From contig CAADGY010000209.1 of the NCBI GenBank assembly GCA_900696665.1, forward strand, positions 1 through 38,598: 38,598 nucleotides of DNA, written 5' to 3'. The notes under the pieces were generated by a model. That model was not told the DNA's origin. It did no database searches and saw only the letters and a program-made list of their open reading frames with translations. Source of the stretch: an uncultured Acidobacteriota bacterium (GTDB lineage: Bacteria > Acidobacteriota > Terriglobia > Bryobacterales > Bryobacteraceae). A program made the translations under genes and the position numbers. How positions within the stretch are numbered: position 1 is the first letter of the stretch; the number at the start of each line of letters is the position of its first letter. Shown here one piece after another: positions 26,079-35,757 of the stretch.

Positions 26079-26372
26079 TCAACCGAGCGGCTTTTCTCCC
26101 TTTTTCTGGCCAGGAAGAACTTTTTCGACTTCGTCGTGGGGATTAGGGATGACGTGGACGGAAACCAGTTCACCGACACGGCGCGCCGCCGCCGCGCCGG
26201 CATCCGTCGCAGCCTTCACCGCGCCGACGTCGCCCCGGACCGTTACGGTAACGAATCCAGCACCGATGAACTCCTTGCCCGTGAGCTGAACATTGGCAGT
26301 TTTCACCATGGCATCGGCGGCTTCGATAGCGCCCACCAGTCCCTTGGTTTCTACCATTCCGAGGGCTTCCAT
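26079..26372 (-). CDS. BMC-H microcompartment shell protein
   Basis: This is a single-BMC-domain shell protein of 97 residues, as in PduA, EutM and CcmK. It shows the family start [20 protein letters not shown], the pore-loop region [17 protein letters not shown], and [19 protein letters not shown]. Such proteins form hexamers that tile the faces of a protein shell, with a central pore lined by the GAGF-type loop. The C-terminus carries a short basic tail ([10 protein letters not shown]). An excellent aggagg ribosome site precedes the ATG. It leads an operon with the acylating aldehyde dehydrogenase. No pentameric vertex protein (BMC-P), trimeric shell protein or signature enzyme such as a diol dehydratase is in the window, so this may be a satellite locus. 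Confidence 0.96.
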   Translation of the reverse strand: MEALGMVETKGLVGAIEAADAMVKTANVQLTGKEFIGAGFVTVTVRGDVGAVKAATDAGAAAARRVGELVSVHVIPNPHDEVEKVLPGQKKGEKPLG

Positions 26373-26509
26373 AATCCTCCTGTCGAATCCAACTGAAACT
26401 GAAACTCTACCGTATCACAAAACACAATCGCTGTACGGAAGCGTGAGCAGTAACGCATAATCAATGAGATACGTCCCGAGAACAGGTATCGGAAACAACC
26501 TGACGCCGT

Positions 26510-27307
26510 ATGGCTCTCCAAAAAAGCAGTTTGATTCATGCCGTGGTGGCTTGCCTTGTCCTTTCGGTTCCGGCACGCGCCGATCTCAAACCGGAAACCA
26601 CCCGCGCTTTTGAACAGTATGTCACGAAAGCGGAGCAAAGGATTGCCGCGCGCACGAACGGCGGCGCGCGGTTTCTCTGGGTGGATGAGTCGCCGGCGCG
26701 GATGGCGGAAGTCCGTCACGGTGGCGTGGCGGCCGGCTCCAACATCACCGGCACCGAAGTGGAGGTTCCGGACGGCCTGATACACGACTGGACCGGCGCC
26801 ATTTTCATTCCGGGCGTGACGTTGGATCGGGCTGTCTCCTTCGTCAAAGACTACGACAATCACAAGAATTTCTACCCGGAAGTCGTCCAGTCGAAATTGA
26901 TCAGCAGAAATGGCGATGATTTCAAAATCCACCTGCGCCTGAAGAAAAAGAAAGTGCTGACGGTTGTGCTGGATACTTACTACAACGTGCACTACACATC
27001 GCTGGCCCCCAATCGTGTAGCCAGCCGCGCATACTCGACCCGCGTACAGGAAGTGGAGAACGCCGGCGAGCCGCGGGAAAAAGTGAAGCCCGCGGGAACG
27101 GGACACGGCTTCTTGTGGAGGTTGAATTCGTACTGGCGGTTCGAGGAGCGTGACGGAGGAGTTTACGTCGAACTCGACGCGATCTCGCTGACGCGCGACG
27201 TTCCGACAGGTTTGGGATGGCTGATCGAGCCGATTGTGCGCGGCTTTCCCAAGGAGTCGCTAAACGATACATTGAAAGCAACGCGGGATGCGCTGGTGAA
27301 ACGCTAG
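26510..27307 (+). CDS. Secreted START/SRPBCC-like protein
   Basis: The 265-residue product has a signal peptide (LIHAVVACLVLSVPARA) and is probably periplasmic. The mature part resembles an SRPBCC/START fold. A long N-terminal helix region is followed by EVEVPDGLIHDWTGAIFIPG, LDRAVSFVKDYDNHKNFYPE, the beta strands NGDDFKIHLRLKKKK, GFLWRLNSYWRFEERDGGVY, and a C-terminal helix (IVRGFPKESLNDTLKATRDA). The phrase 'NHKNFYPEV' fits the helix-grip family where hydrophobic ligands sit in a cavity. The ligand is unknown. It diverges from the BMC shell gene across a 137-bp spacer in which no clear promoter was identified, and precedes the glycosyltransferase gene by 84 bp. Confidence 0.78.
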   Translation: MALQKSSLIHAVVACLVLSVPARADLKPETTRAFEQYVTKAEQRIAARTNGGARFLWVDESPARMAEVRHGGVAAGSNITGTEVEVPDGLIHDWTGAIFIPGVTLDRAVSFVKDYDNHKNFYPEVVQSKLISRNGDDFKIHLRLKKKKVLTVVLDTYYNVHYTSLAPNRVASRAYSTRVQEVENAGEPREKVKPAGTGHGFLWRLNSYWRFEERDGGVYVELDAISLTRDVPTGLGWLIEPIVRGFPKESLNDTLKATRDALVKR

Positions 27308-27391
27308 TCATGACCGCTCGCTCACCAGCGGCCCGCACTTTGTTTCTGAGCCGTGACGGCAACGGGGCGGTTGCGCGCCTGGTGATTGGAA

Positions 27392-28315
27392 TTGAAGATA
27401 CTCCTCCTCGACAGCGGAAAACAGATGCGGGGCGGCCAGTGGCAGGTGTTGCGGCTGGCCGGCGGTCTGTCTTCGGCCGGCCACGATGTTACGCTACTCG
27501 CACTCCAGGAAGGAACACTGCTACAAGTGGCGAAGAGGGAGGGCATCCGCGTCGAACCGCTGCGCGCCGGCCGGCTGTGGAGTGCCGCGGGGCGAAGCGA
27601 CATCGTACATGCGCACGATGCGAGATCCCATGCGCTGGCTGTGCTGGCGCGTTTGCGCCCGGTAGTGGTTTCGCGGCGGGTGGCCTTTACGATCGGCACG
27701 GGAATACTTTCCAAACTCAAATACCGCCGGGTGGACCGCTACATCGCAATTTCCGGGTTTGTGCGGAAGCGTCTGCTCGATGCGGGTATCGCGCCGCAAA
27801 AAATTCGGGTGGTTTATGACGGGGTGCCCTGTCCTGCCAGTCGCCCGTTGCCAGAACCGGTCCGAATCGTGGCGCCTGCCACCTCTGATCCGATGAAGGG
27901 TTCCGATCTTCTGCGCGAGGCGGCAAAGCTGGCGGGCGTTGAGGTATGGTTCTCCGAACACCTGCCCGCCGATTTGAAAACAGCGTCCATGTTTGTTTAC
28001 ATCACCCGTCAGGAGGGTTTGGGTTCGGCGGCGCTGCTCGCCATGGCACACGGAGTACCGGTGATCGCAAGTGGAGTGGACGGCCTGCTCGAAGTTGTTC
28101 AACCGGAGCGTTCCGGGCTGCTGGTGGATAATGAGCCAATGGCAATCGCCGGGGCGATGCGGCGCCTGTTGTCGGACGCCTCTTTACGGGCGTTGCTGGC
28201 TGAGGGAGGCCACCGCCGCGTCCGTGAGCATTTCAGTGAAGAGCAGATGATCAAAGGAACTCTTGAAGTATATGATGATGTGCTTAGCGGCAAGCACGGT
28301 GAGCCCGCGATATAA
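27392..28315 (+). CDS. GT4-like glycosyltransferase
   Basis: This is a GT-B fold glycosyltransferase of about 307 residues. The N-terminal Rossmann domain opens KILLLDSGKQMRGGQWQVL with the Gly-Gly loop typical of GT4. The linker carries YIAISGFVRKRLLDAGI and IRVVYDGVP, and the C-terminal half carries the nucleotide-sugar region TRQEGLGSAALLAMAHGVPV and GLLVDNEPMAIAGAMRRLL. In the usual E-x7-E motif the second Glu is replaced by Leu, which is seen in some subgroups and suggests altered donor binding. The frame begins directly after a stop codon, with TTG codons at 27386 and 27392; the second gives the usual MKILLLD start. It abuts the prepilin peptidase gene with no gap (TAA then ATG). Acceptor and donor are unknown. 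Confidence 0.87.
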   Translation: MKILLLDSGKQMRGGQWQVLRLAGGLSSAGHDVTLLALQEGTLLQVAKREGIRVEPLRAGRLWSAAGRSDIVHAHDARSHALAVLARLRPVVVSRRVAFTIGTGILSKLKYRRVDRYIAISGFVRKRLLDAGIAPQKIRVVYDGVPCPASRPLPEPVRIVAPATSDPMKGSDLLREAAKLAGVEVWFSEHLPADLKTASMFVYITRQEGLGSAALLAMAHGVPVIASGVDGLLEVVQPERSGLLVDNEPMAIAGAMRRLLSDASLRALLAEGGHRRVREHFSEEQMIKGTLEVYDDVLSGKHGEPAI

Positions 28316-29128
28316 ATGGAGCCGATCCTCGCATTCCTGGCAGGCCTCGTGATCGGGAGCTTTCTGAACGTATGCATTTACCGCCTGCCACGCGATCTTT
28401 CCGTGGTGCGGCCGCGCTCGTTCTGTCCTTCCTGCAAACAGACTGTCGCCTGGTATGACAATCTGCCCATCCTCAGTTACCTTCTGCTCTTGGGAAAATG
28501 CCGGCATTGCGGGAGCCGGATTCCGGTCCGTTATCCATCCGTGGAACTGCTCACCGCGTTTGCATTTGGGTGGATCGTTCACGGACATGGCGCGACCGGG
28601 CCGGCGGTCAAACTGTGCGTGTTTGCAGCATTGCTCATCGCCCTGATTTTTGCCGACCTCGAGCAGCGGATTCTTCCCGACGAGTTGACGCTTGGCGGGG
28701 CGGCGGCCGGCGTATTGTTCGCGTCGATTGTCCCTCTGCACGGATTTCTGGTTTTTTTTCTGCCCGCCGGTTTGAACGCCGCGCTCGCGTCGATGGCGGA
28801 ATCGATTTTCGCCGCCTTGCTGGGCGCCGCCGCGCTTTGGCTGGTGGGCGAATTGTATTACCGCATCCGCGGCCGTGAGGGGCTTGGGCTTGGCGACGTA
28901 AAGCTGGTGGCTATGATCGGCGCCTTTGCAGGTCTCGAAGGAATGCTGTTGACGCTTCTGGCGGGCTCCGTGGCCGGCGCCCTTCTGGGGATTCTGTATA
29001 TCCTTGTAACGCGCAAGGACCCCTCCTCTTACGAGTTGCCCTTCGGAAGTTTCCTGGGCGCGGCCGCGCTATTCCTCAGTCTGTTTGGCGGACCGGTTTT
29101 CGAGTGGTACGGCGGACTGGGCGGCTAG
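28316..29128 (+). CDS. pilD: Prepilin peptidase (PilD/GspO type)
   Basis: This bifunctional inner-membrane enzyme cleaves the leader of type IV pilin-like proteins and N-methylates the new terminus. The 270-residue protein has the N-terminal methyltransferase-like domain with two zinc-type pairs, CPSC (Cys37, Cys40) and CRHC (Cys62, Cys65). The multi-helix peptidase domain follows with catalytic Asp114 in FADLEQRILPDELT and Asp194 in GLGLGDVKLVAMIG. Sequence and length fit the family fully. It follows the glycosyltransferase directly. No pilin or assembly genes are in the window, so it probably serves pilus or secretion genes elsewhere. Its last 60 bp overlap the convergent HExxH gene. Confidence 0.95.
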   Translation: MEPILAFLAGLVIGSFLNVCIYRLPRDLSVVRPRSFCPSCKQTVAWYDNLPILSYLLLLGKCRHCGSRIPVRYPSVELLTAFAFGWIVHGHGATGPAVKLCVFAALLIALIFADLEQRILPDELTLGGAAAGVLFASIVPLHGFLVFFLPAGLNAALASMAESIFAALLGAAALWLVGELYYRIRGREGLGLGDVKLVAMIGAFAGLEGMLLTLLAGSVAGALLGILYILVTRKDPSSYELPFGSFLGAAALFLSLFGGPVFEWYGGLGG

Positions 29129-29752
29129 TTCCAGGTTCGTGGAAATGCGCAGTCGGATCTTGGCGAGGTCGCCGTCCTCGAACGCCAAATCGTCGCGAAC
29201 CAAGTCATCCGGCGACATATGTGCTTTGGCTATACCGCGCGTGCTATGTTTGGAGGTCCCCGCAAGGACGTGGTACAACTCGTGTGCCAGGACACGCGCC
29301 AGCGCGCGCCCGAGTAGCAACTCGCGGACCGGGCGCGATTTTCCCCGGAATTCCCGGCGTAAGAGACTGCGGATCCGCTCGCAATCCACCTCCACGAAGG
29401 GTAGGATGACTCCATCGGAAAGATGGGTAAACCCCAGGACGTTATCAAAACCCGACGGAGGTGGAAGATCCGCTACCTCGCAAGATCCGCGAAAGCGGGC
29501 AACTAACACGTGATCAAAAACTTCCTGTGCGTGGGTGATGTCGAGTTGCCTCCAGATGATGCTGAGGCCGGGCACAAGAACCACCTTTTCGATTTCCTTG
29601 CGCATCTCCGCCATGGTTTCAGGTGTGAGCGGCCGCTCATAACCCGTCATGATTGCCAGTGTCCGGGCATTGGGATCATCGGAACGATCGTTTCCCAAAA
29701 GCATTGTGGAAGCTGACGTTATCAGAAGTAAAGTTATTAGAACCGGTTTCAC
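29069..29752 (-). CDS. Secreted HExxH putative metalloprotease
   Basis: This is a 227-residue exported protein with a signal peptide (MKPVLITLLLITSASTMLLG). A zinc-type motif HELYH (His157, Glu158, His161) sits in LARVLAHELYHVLAGTSKHS, with a possible third ligand at His169 or His178. The rest has an alpha/beta look (EIEKVVLVPGLSIIWRQLD, GVILPFVEVDCERIRSLL). The motif and size suggest a small secreted metallopeptidase of unknown substrate. The start is GTG 29752 with a weak ribosome site. The last 60 bp overlap the 3' end of pilD on the other strand, so the C-terminus (SAVPLENRSAKQTEE) comes from antisense of pilD. A long nested inverted repeat lies 33-83 bp upstream. Confidence 0.78.
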   Translation of the reverse strand: MKPVLITLLLITSASTMLLGNDRSDDPNARTLAIMTGYERPLTPETMAEMRKEIEKVVLVPGLSIIWRQLDITHAQEVFDHVLVARFRGSCEVADLPPPSGFDNVLGFTHLSDGVILPFVEVDCERIRSLLRREFRGKSRPVRELLLGRALARVLAHELYHVLAGTSKHSTRGIAKAHMSPDDLVRDDLAFEDGDLAKIRLRISTNLELAAQSAVPLENRSAKQTEE

Positions 29753-29784
29753 ATCATTTCTATCGGCAGCAATTCAAGTGTATC

Positions 29785-29835
29785 AGAGCTTTTTATCCTC
29801 TGTAGAAATAATATTGACTTCTACAGGAAAGCTCT
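29785..29835. repeat. Nested inverted repeat upstream of the HExxH gene
   Basis: Two perfect 8-bp arm pairs lie inside each other: CTGTAGAA (29800-29807) with TTCTACAG (29819-29826) around an 11-nt AT-rich centre, and AGAGCTTT (29785-29792) with AAAGCTCT (29828-29835) outside. The outer arms are offset by 7 nt on one side and 1 nt on the other. The site lies 33-83 bp before the GTG of the HExxH gene, within an AT-rich spacer of 243 bp (29753-29995) that holds no gene. It may be an operator or an RNA hairpin. No binding protein is assigned. Confidence 0.5.
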
Positions 29836-29995
29836 TAGGGACGCGGAATGCCTTACTCCTGGCTGAAATGTAGCAGCAGGGCTGGCCGGGAGCGGCCGAG
29901 GATTTTATGTAAGTGGTTGAAAATTAAGGAAAACACTGTACGGCCAAACGTGTGAACGGGATTTTGCGAGTGACGGGTTTCTGCAATCGGGGCTA

Positions 29996-31815
<1,820 letters not shown>

Positions 31816-31827
31816 GACCTGCCTTTT

Positions 31828-33384
31828 TTACGGATTCCCGCCCACAATCGGCACGTGCAGGACTGTGACGCCGCGGCTGGAGATCGCTTCGCGAAGCGCC
31901 GGGACCAGTTCTTCGGATTTCCGGATGAGCACTCCCCGGGCGCCCAGAGATTCTGCCAGTCCCACGAAGTCGATCGCCCCAAGGGAACTGCTGATGGGTT
32001 CGCCAAACTGGCGGATGTGGCCCGTTCGCGTGATACCCCAACCCTGATCGTCGGCGACGATCGCGGCGAACGGCAATTCCTGGCGGGCGGCGCGCTCGAG
32101 TTCAGCGACATTAAAAGTGAATGCGCCGTCGCCGGACAGCAGCACGACAGGGCGGTCGGGGTACACCAGCCTGGCCGCCATGGCGCCGCCAATACCCCAT
32201 CCCACCACGCCACTCCGGCCGCAGGTGAGCCAGTGGCCCGGATAGCGATCCAGGAGAAGTTGATGCGCCCACTGGCCGATACTGCCGCCATCGATCAGCA
32301 GTACTGTAGCCGATTCCATTACCTCACGCAGCGCCTGTACGATGTGCACCGCATGAGTGCCCGAGGACGCCGGGCGAATCGCCCGCTCCTTCACCGCGCG
32401 GCAAAAGGCTTCCCGCCGCTTTCGCGCCTCCCCCAGCCACGCTTTAAACGGTGTGGCACGCCGCCGTCCCACGGCCATGCCAAGTTCGTCCCATCCCTGA
32501 GTGAATTGCAAGACGGCCGCGCCGTCCATGACAGCGCCGGGTTCCAGGTATCCCACGCGGTAATCCGGCAGCGCGCCCGCCATCACGATACAGTCGGAAT
32601 CGCCGAGCAATCGCGGACCGCCGCTGGCTGCTCCAATGACGCCCAGGAACGTTTCTATGGGGCGTTCGATCGAGCCGCGATCCCAAATGGGAACCACCAC
32701 TGGAATGGAAAACTGTTCTGAAAATCGCATCAGTTCGTCGCCCGAGCCGGCGTAATAGACGCCGGAACCGGCGATAATCAAAGGCCGGCGGCATTTTGAG
32801 AGAGCCTCAGCCACCGCTTCGGGATCACCCCTATCCGCGCTTTCACCTGCTTCCGTTGGAGATCTGCGCCTTCCGGCCGCAGCGCCCGCTTCGGTCACCT
32901 GAACGTCCAGCGGAAATGTCAGATGCACGGGGCCGGGTTCCGGGCGCACCGCGGCAGCAAGCGCTTCGTCCAAAATCTCCAGCGTGCGGTTGGCGGATTC
33001 GATAACCCGCGCGTACCTTGTGACGGATGCCGCAAGCGCAACCTGGTCCATCTCCTGGAAGTGCCCGCGGCCGGCGGTCGAGAGCGCCCCCGCGCCGCTG
33101 ACGAGCAGCATGGGCGCTTGGTCGAACCAGGCGTTCGCCACCCCGGTCAGCGCATTGATGTGTGCAACCCCGCTTGAGACGGCACACACGCCCGGCCGAC
33201 GCGTGAGTCTTCCGCAGGCGTCCGCCATGTAACCGGCCGTCTGCTCATTGCGAACATCGACCAGTCGTAAGCCGGCACGTTTGGCCGCATGCAACAAAGG
33301 ATCGAGGCCATGCCCGCAAAGGGTAGCCATCCACTCGATGCCGTGTTGCCGCAGACCTTCGACAAATGTTTCTGCTGCGTTCAT
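31828..33384 (-). CDS. Thiamine-diphosphate-dependent enzyme, acetolactate-synthase-like
   Basis: The 518-residue product has the three-domain ThDP fold. The pyrimidine-binding domain carries the activating Glu47 in VRNEQTAGYMADACGR. A central Rossmann-like domain follows (RRPLIIAGSGVYYAGSGDEL). The diphosphate-binding domain carries GDGAFTFNVAELERA (GDG at about 418-420). The family's paired Asn at the end of this motif reads Asp-Asp here (VADDQGWG, 445-446). This places it among the acetolactate synthase/benzoylformate decarboxylase/glyoxylate carboligase-like enzymes without a clear substrate. A separate biosynthetic IlvB partner (ilvN) is absent. It starts 12 bp after the SH3b gene, with a ggggaa ribosome site. 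Confidence 0.87.
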   Translation of the reverse strand: MNAAETFVEGLRQHGIEWMATLCGHGLDPLLHAAKRAGLRLVDVRNEQTAGYMADACGRLTRRPGVCAVSSGVAHINALTGVANAWFDQAPMLLVSGAGALSTAGRGHFQEMDQVALAASVTRYARVIESANRTLEILDEALAAAVRPEPGPVHLTFPLDVQVTEAGAAAGRRRSPTEAGESADRGDPEAVAEALSKCRRPLIIAGSGVYYAGSGDELMRFSEQFSIPVVVPIWDRGSIERPIETFLGVIGAASGGPRLLGDSDCIVMAGALPDYRVGYLEPGAVMDGAAVLQFTQGWDELGMAVGRRRATPFKAWLGEARKRREAFCRAVKERAIRPASSGTHAVHIVQALREVMESATVLLIDGGSIGQWAHQLLLDRYPGHWLTCGRSGVVGWGIGGAMAARLVYPDRPVVLLSGDGAFTFNVAELERAARQELPFAAIVADDQGWGITRTGHIRQFGEPISSSLGAIDFVGLAESLGARGVLIRKSEELVPALREAISSRGVTVLHVPIVGGNP

Positions 33385-33396
33385 AGCCGTTCCCCA

Positions 33397-34305
33397 TCAA
33401 GGATGAATCCAAAAACCGAACCGTCCGAACTGCGTGTCTTGCCACCAGGGCGCAGTGCCGCAGGAATAGCAGAAGTTCTTCCTCCCTGCCTGGCTCTGGA
33501 GCGGCAGGCGAACATCGTTCCCTTTTCGCCGGGCTGCGTTAGGAGGGGCTTCCGGAACGACAGCAGAGATGTGCCCGGGCTGGTTCCTGTCGGTCCGTTG
33601 GGCGCAGATCACGCACACCGCGCCCTGGTTGGCCGCTCCTTGAAGTTCTTCAAGCGACGTCGCACGCCTCCACCCGAAGAGGTTGCCGAAATCGCTCAGC
33701 CAGTCATAAAGCGCGTTCGCACTCAGTTCGCGGACGGTATGTCCGTAGCTCGGAAAGACGGGCTCACCGCGGGCAAGTTGCGCGATAGCGCCTTCTGTCC
33801 ACCATACCCGCGGCAGGTACACGCGCGCCAAGTAACAGTAATCATAGGCGTAAATGTTGCAATACGTCGCTTTGGGCTCCGGCGTGTAGCGGGCGTTCTT
33901 CTCCACGTCGAGGAAACGGACGATCTCCGCAAGTTGTGCACATTTCTCTTCGGGCGATGTCCCCGTCCGGAACGGCTTCGCCGGCTCACCAAGAGGAAAC
34001 GCACGGCCGGATGAGGAGGCCCGGGTGATTTTGGGGTTGTTCTCTTCGAGATGCACTGGGCGGATCGACGTGGCTGCTTGCGGCGCCGTGAAGCCATCCT
34101 CGGCGGACAGGAACTCACTCGACACAAATCCTTCGATGGCGGCTTCCTGAAGACGGGTCCGGATTTTCCACCAGCCGCCGGCATCGGCCCCGGCGGCTTT
34201 TTCCACAAGATGCCCGAATGGCAGGACGGCGATCTTGTTATCGTTCCTCACTTGCGGAGTCGAACGGACGTTGAGGCTGTTCGCGTTTACGCGGTATTGA
34301 GGCAT
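33397..34305 (-). CDS. SH3b plus NlpC/CHAP-like cysteine-peptidase-type protein
   Basis: This is a 302-residue protein. Residues 1-70 form a bacterial SH3 domain (YRVNANSLNVRSTPQVRNDN, WWKIRTRLQEAAIEGFVSSEFL), a fold often targeting cell-wall peptides. After a linker, residues 140-260 look like a papain-like amidase core: a possible nucleophile Cys149 in ATYCNIYAYDYCYLARVYLP and a possible His245 in QPGHISAVVPE. This is the order seen in NlpC/P60 and CHAP domains. No signal peptide is seen, so the site of action is unclear; it could be a cytoplasmic effector, a phage-like lysin, or secreted by another route. The gene is followed by the ThDP enzyme. A start with a strong ribosome site is not evident. 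Confidence 0.7.
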   Translation of the reverse strand: MPQYRVNANSLNVRSTPQVRNDNKIAVLPFGHLVEKAAGADAGGWWKIRTRLQEAAIEGFVSSEFLSAEDGFTAPQAATSIRPVHLEENNPKITRASSSGRAFPLGEPAKPFRTGTSPEEKCAQLAEIVRFLDVEKNARYTPEPKATYCNIYAYDYCYLARVYLPRVWWTEGAIAQLARGEPVFPSYGHTVRELSANALYDWLSDFGNLFGWRRATSLEELQGAANQGAVCVICAQRTDRNQPGHISAVVPEAPPNAARRKGNDVRLPLQSQAGRKNFCYSCGTAPWWQDTQFGRFGFWIHP

Positions 34306-34322
34306 GATGGCGGCTAAGGGGG

Positions 34323-34391
34323 TCAGACATTTCCCGGCATGACGTATGGCGCGCGATATTTGGCGCCGGTGAGAAACACTCGACGGTTCAT
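34323..34391 (-). other. 22-codon ORF with Tat-like start
   Basis: On the minus strand between the CCA-adding gene and the SH3b gene, an ATG opens MNRRVFLTGAKYRAPYVMP and stops after 22 codons. The first residues look like the start of a twin-arginine signal, but no hydrophobic core follows. It may be the truncated start of a lost exported protein, a leader peptide, or chance. No ribosome site is visible. Confidence 0.2.
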
Positions 34392-34432
34392 GAGTGCAAT
34401 TCTACAGCGGGATGCGTCCAACGGCGCGGATG

Positions 34433-35731
34433 TCATTTGCGTGCGCTGGCGGCGGCTTGGGGTTCAGGCTCAGGCGCGGGCGATGTCTTCTTGGGCCGGG
34501 CATCAAGCCGCGCGGCGATGGCAGCCTGATGGAATTTGGCATACTTGGGCGATCCCTTTTCCACACCTGCCGGCGCGGCCACATCAGCCTCCGTCACCTC
34601 TTGCGCGGTCGGGAGATATCTTTGCAGGTAATTCCGGATCCGATCCTGTACAACACGGACGCCGGTTCTCAAATACAGGAAAAGAATTTCCTCGCCGGGG
34701 ACGTTCTCCAGCGCCTTGTACACAAGCGAAGGCTTCTGGAGCCGTGGAGACTTCAAAGCTGTTTCGAGTTTCTTTACCCGTGTATCCAGCTTTTGCCAAG
34801 CGTCAATCTCCGGCTTTTCCATCTTCAACGCCGCAGCCATGGCCGACTTCTCTTTGGGGGTAAGCTTTTCGGTCAGAATACTGAGGAACAGCCCGGTATT
34901 CTCTATCTGAAAATCTACGCCAAAAGGTACGAACTGCCGTGCCTTCTGTAGGCGCGTCAATCCGGCCAGGTTCACCTTCTGCCCGGTTAGGGCCGGTGAG
35001 AACAGGCGCAGCAAGCCTTCCTGATCCAAAGCGCGCACCACTTCAACGGCGTTGGCTTCGGCTGCGATCTGCGTCAGTTCGTGGAGCAGCGATCGCGGCC
35101 CGATTTTGCTTTCCAGGCCGGCTTCCCGCACGGCGCGGTACTGAGCCTCGGTTTTCGCGGAAATGGTGAAACCGAGCCGCACTTTGAAGCGAATAAGGCG
35201 GAGCACCCGTACCGGTTCGTCGTAAAGCGTGTAGTTCGTTATTGCACGCAGCTCTTTATGTTCCAGGTCTGCCAGCCCGTTGTTGGGGTCGAGCAGCAGC
35301 CCGCGGGAGGACTTATTAAGCGAGAGTGCGATGGAATTAACGGTGAAATCCCGCCCCTTCAGATCCTCGTAGATGGTGGCGGGGGAGACTTGTGCTCTGC
35401 CGCCGGGCTTTGGGAAACGCTCCTGTCTCGCCATCCCGATCTCCGCGGTCACGTTACCCGGAAATAGAAGTTCCACACACTTGCGGTGATCGTCCACGGC
35501 AAGTATTTTCGCACCGGTCTTCTGGGCGAGTTTCCTGGCCAGTTTGACTGAGTTGCCTTCGACGGTGAAGTCGAGGTCGCGAATTACGAATCCTCCCAAC
35601 ATGTCGCGCATGGCGCCGCCTGCCAGGAATAGGTTGACATTTGCCTCGGCGGCCGCCGCCTGCACGTCGGCCAATACCCGCGCCTCCCCAGCGGTCAGGT
35701 GGCTTTCCAGCATGAACATGTAGTCGCTCAT
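34433..35731 (-). CDS. CCA-adding/poly(A) polymerase family nucleotidyltransferase
   Basis: This is a class II nucleotidyltransferase of 432 residues. The head domain carries LFLAGGAMRDMLGG and the metal motif RDLDFTVEG. The neck region carries YEDLKGRDFTVNSIALSL, LLDPNNGLADLEHKELRAI and the RVLRLIRFKVRLGF helix. These are the hallmarks of tRNA CCA-adding enzymes and poly(A) polymerase I. The C-terminal third is longer and ends in a Lys/Pro/Ala-rich tail (RPKKTSPAPEPEPQAAASA). Which activity (CCA, A-adding, or poly(A)) cannot be told from motifs alone. It follows the xerD-like gene by 26 bp. A ribosome site near ATG 35731 is weak; two more in-frame ATGs follow within seven codons. Confidence 0.9.
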   Translation of the reverse strand: MSDYMFMLESHLTAGEARVLADVQAAAAEANVNLFLAGGAMRDMLGGFVIRDLDFTVEGNSVKLARKLAQKTGAKILAVDDHRKCVELLFPGNVTAEIGMARQERFPKPGGRAQVSPATIYEDLKGRDFTVNSIALSLNKSSRGLLLDPNNGLADLEHKELRAITNYTLYDEPVRVLRLIRFKVRLGFTISAKTEAQYRAVREAGLESKIGPRSLLHELTQIAAEANAVEVVRALDQEGLLRLFSPALTGQKVNLAGLTRLQKARQFVPFGVDFQIENTGLFLSILTEKLTPKEKSAMAAALKMEKPEIDAWQKLDTRVKKLETALKSPRLQKPSLVYKALENVPGEEILFLYLRTGVRVVQDRIRNYLQRYLPTAQEVTEADVAAPAGVEKGSPKYAKFHQAAIAARLDARPKKTSPAPEPEPQAAASARK

Positions 35732-35757
35732 GTCAGTTAGTTCTCAGTAACTCCATC

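Noticed and set aside
29884..29897. GGCCG-GGAG-CGGCC hairpin in the 29.8 kb spacer as a terminator
   Set aside because: The stem is short, no T-run follows in either direction, and it does not sit properly at the end of a gene.
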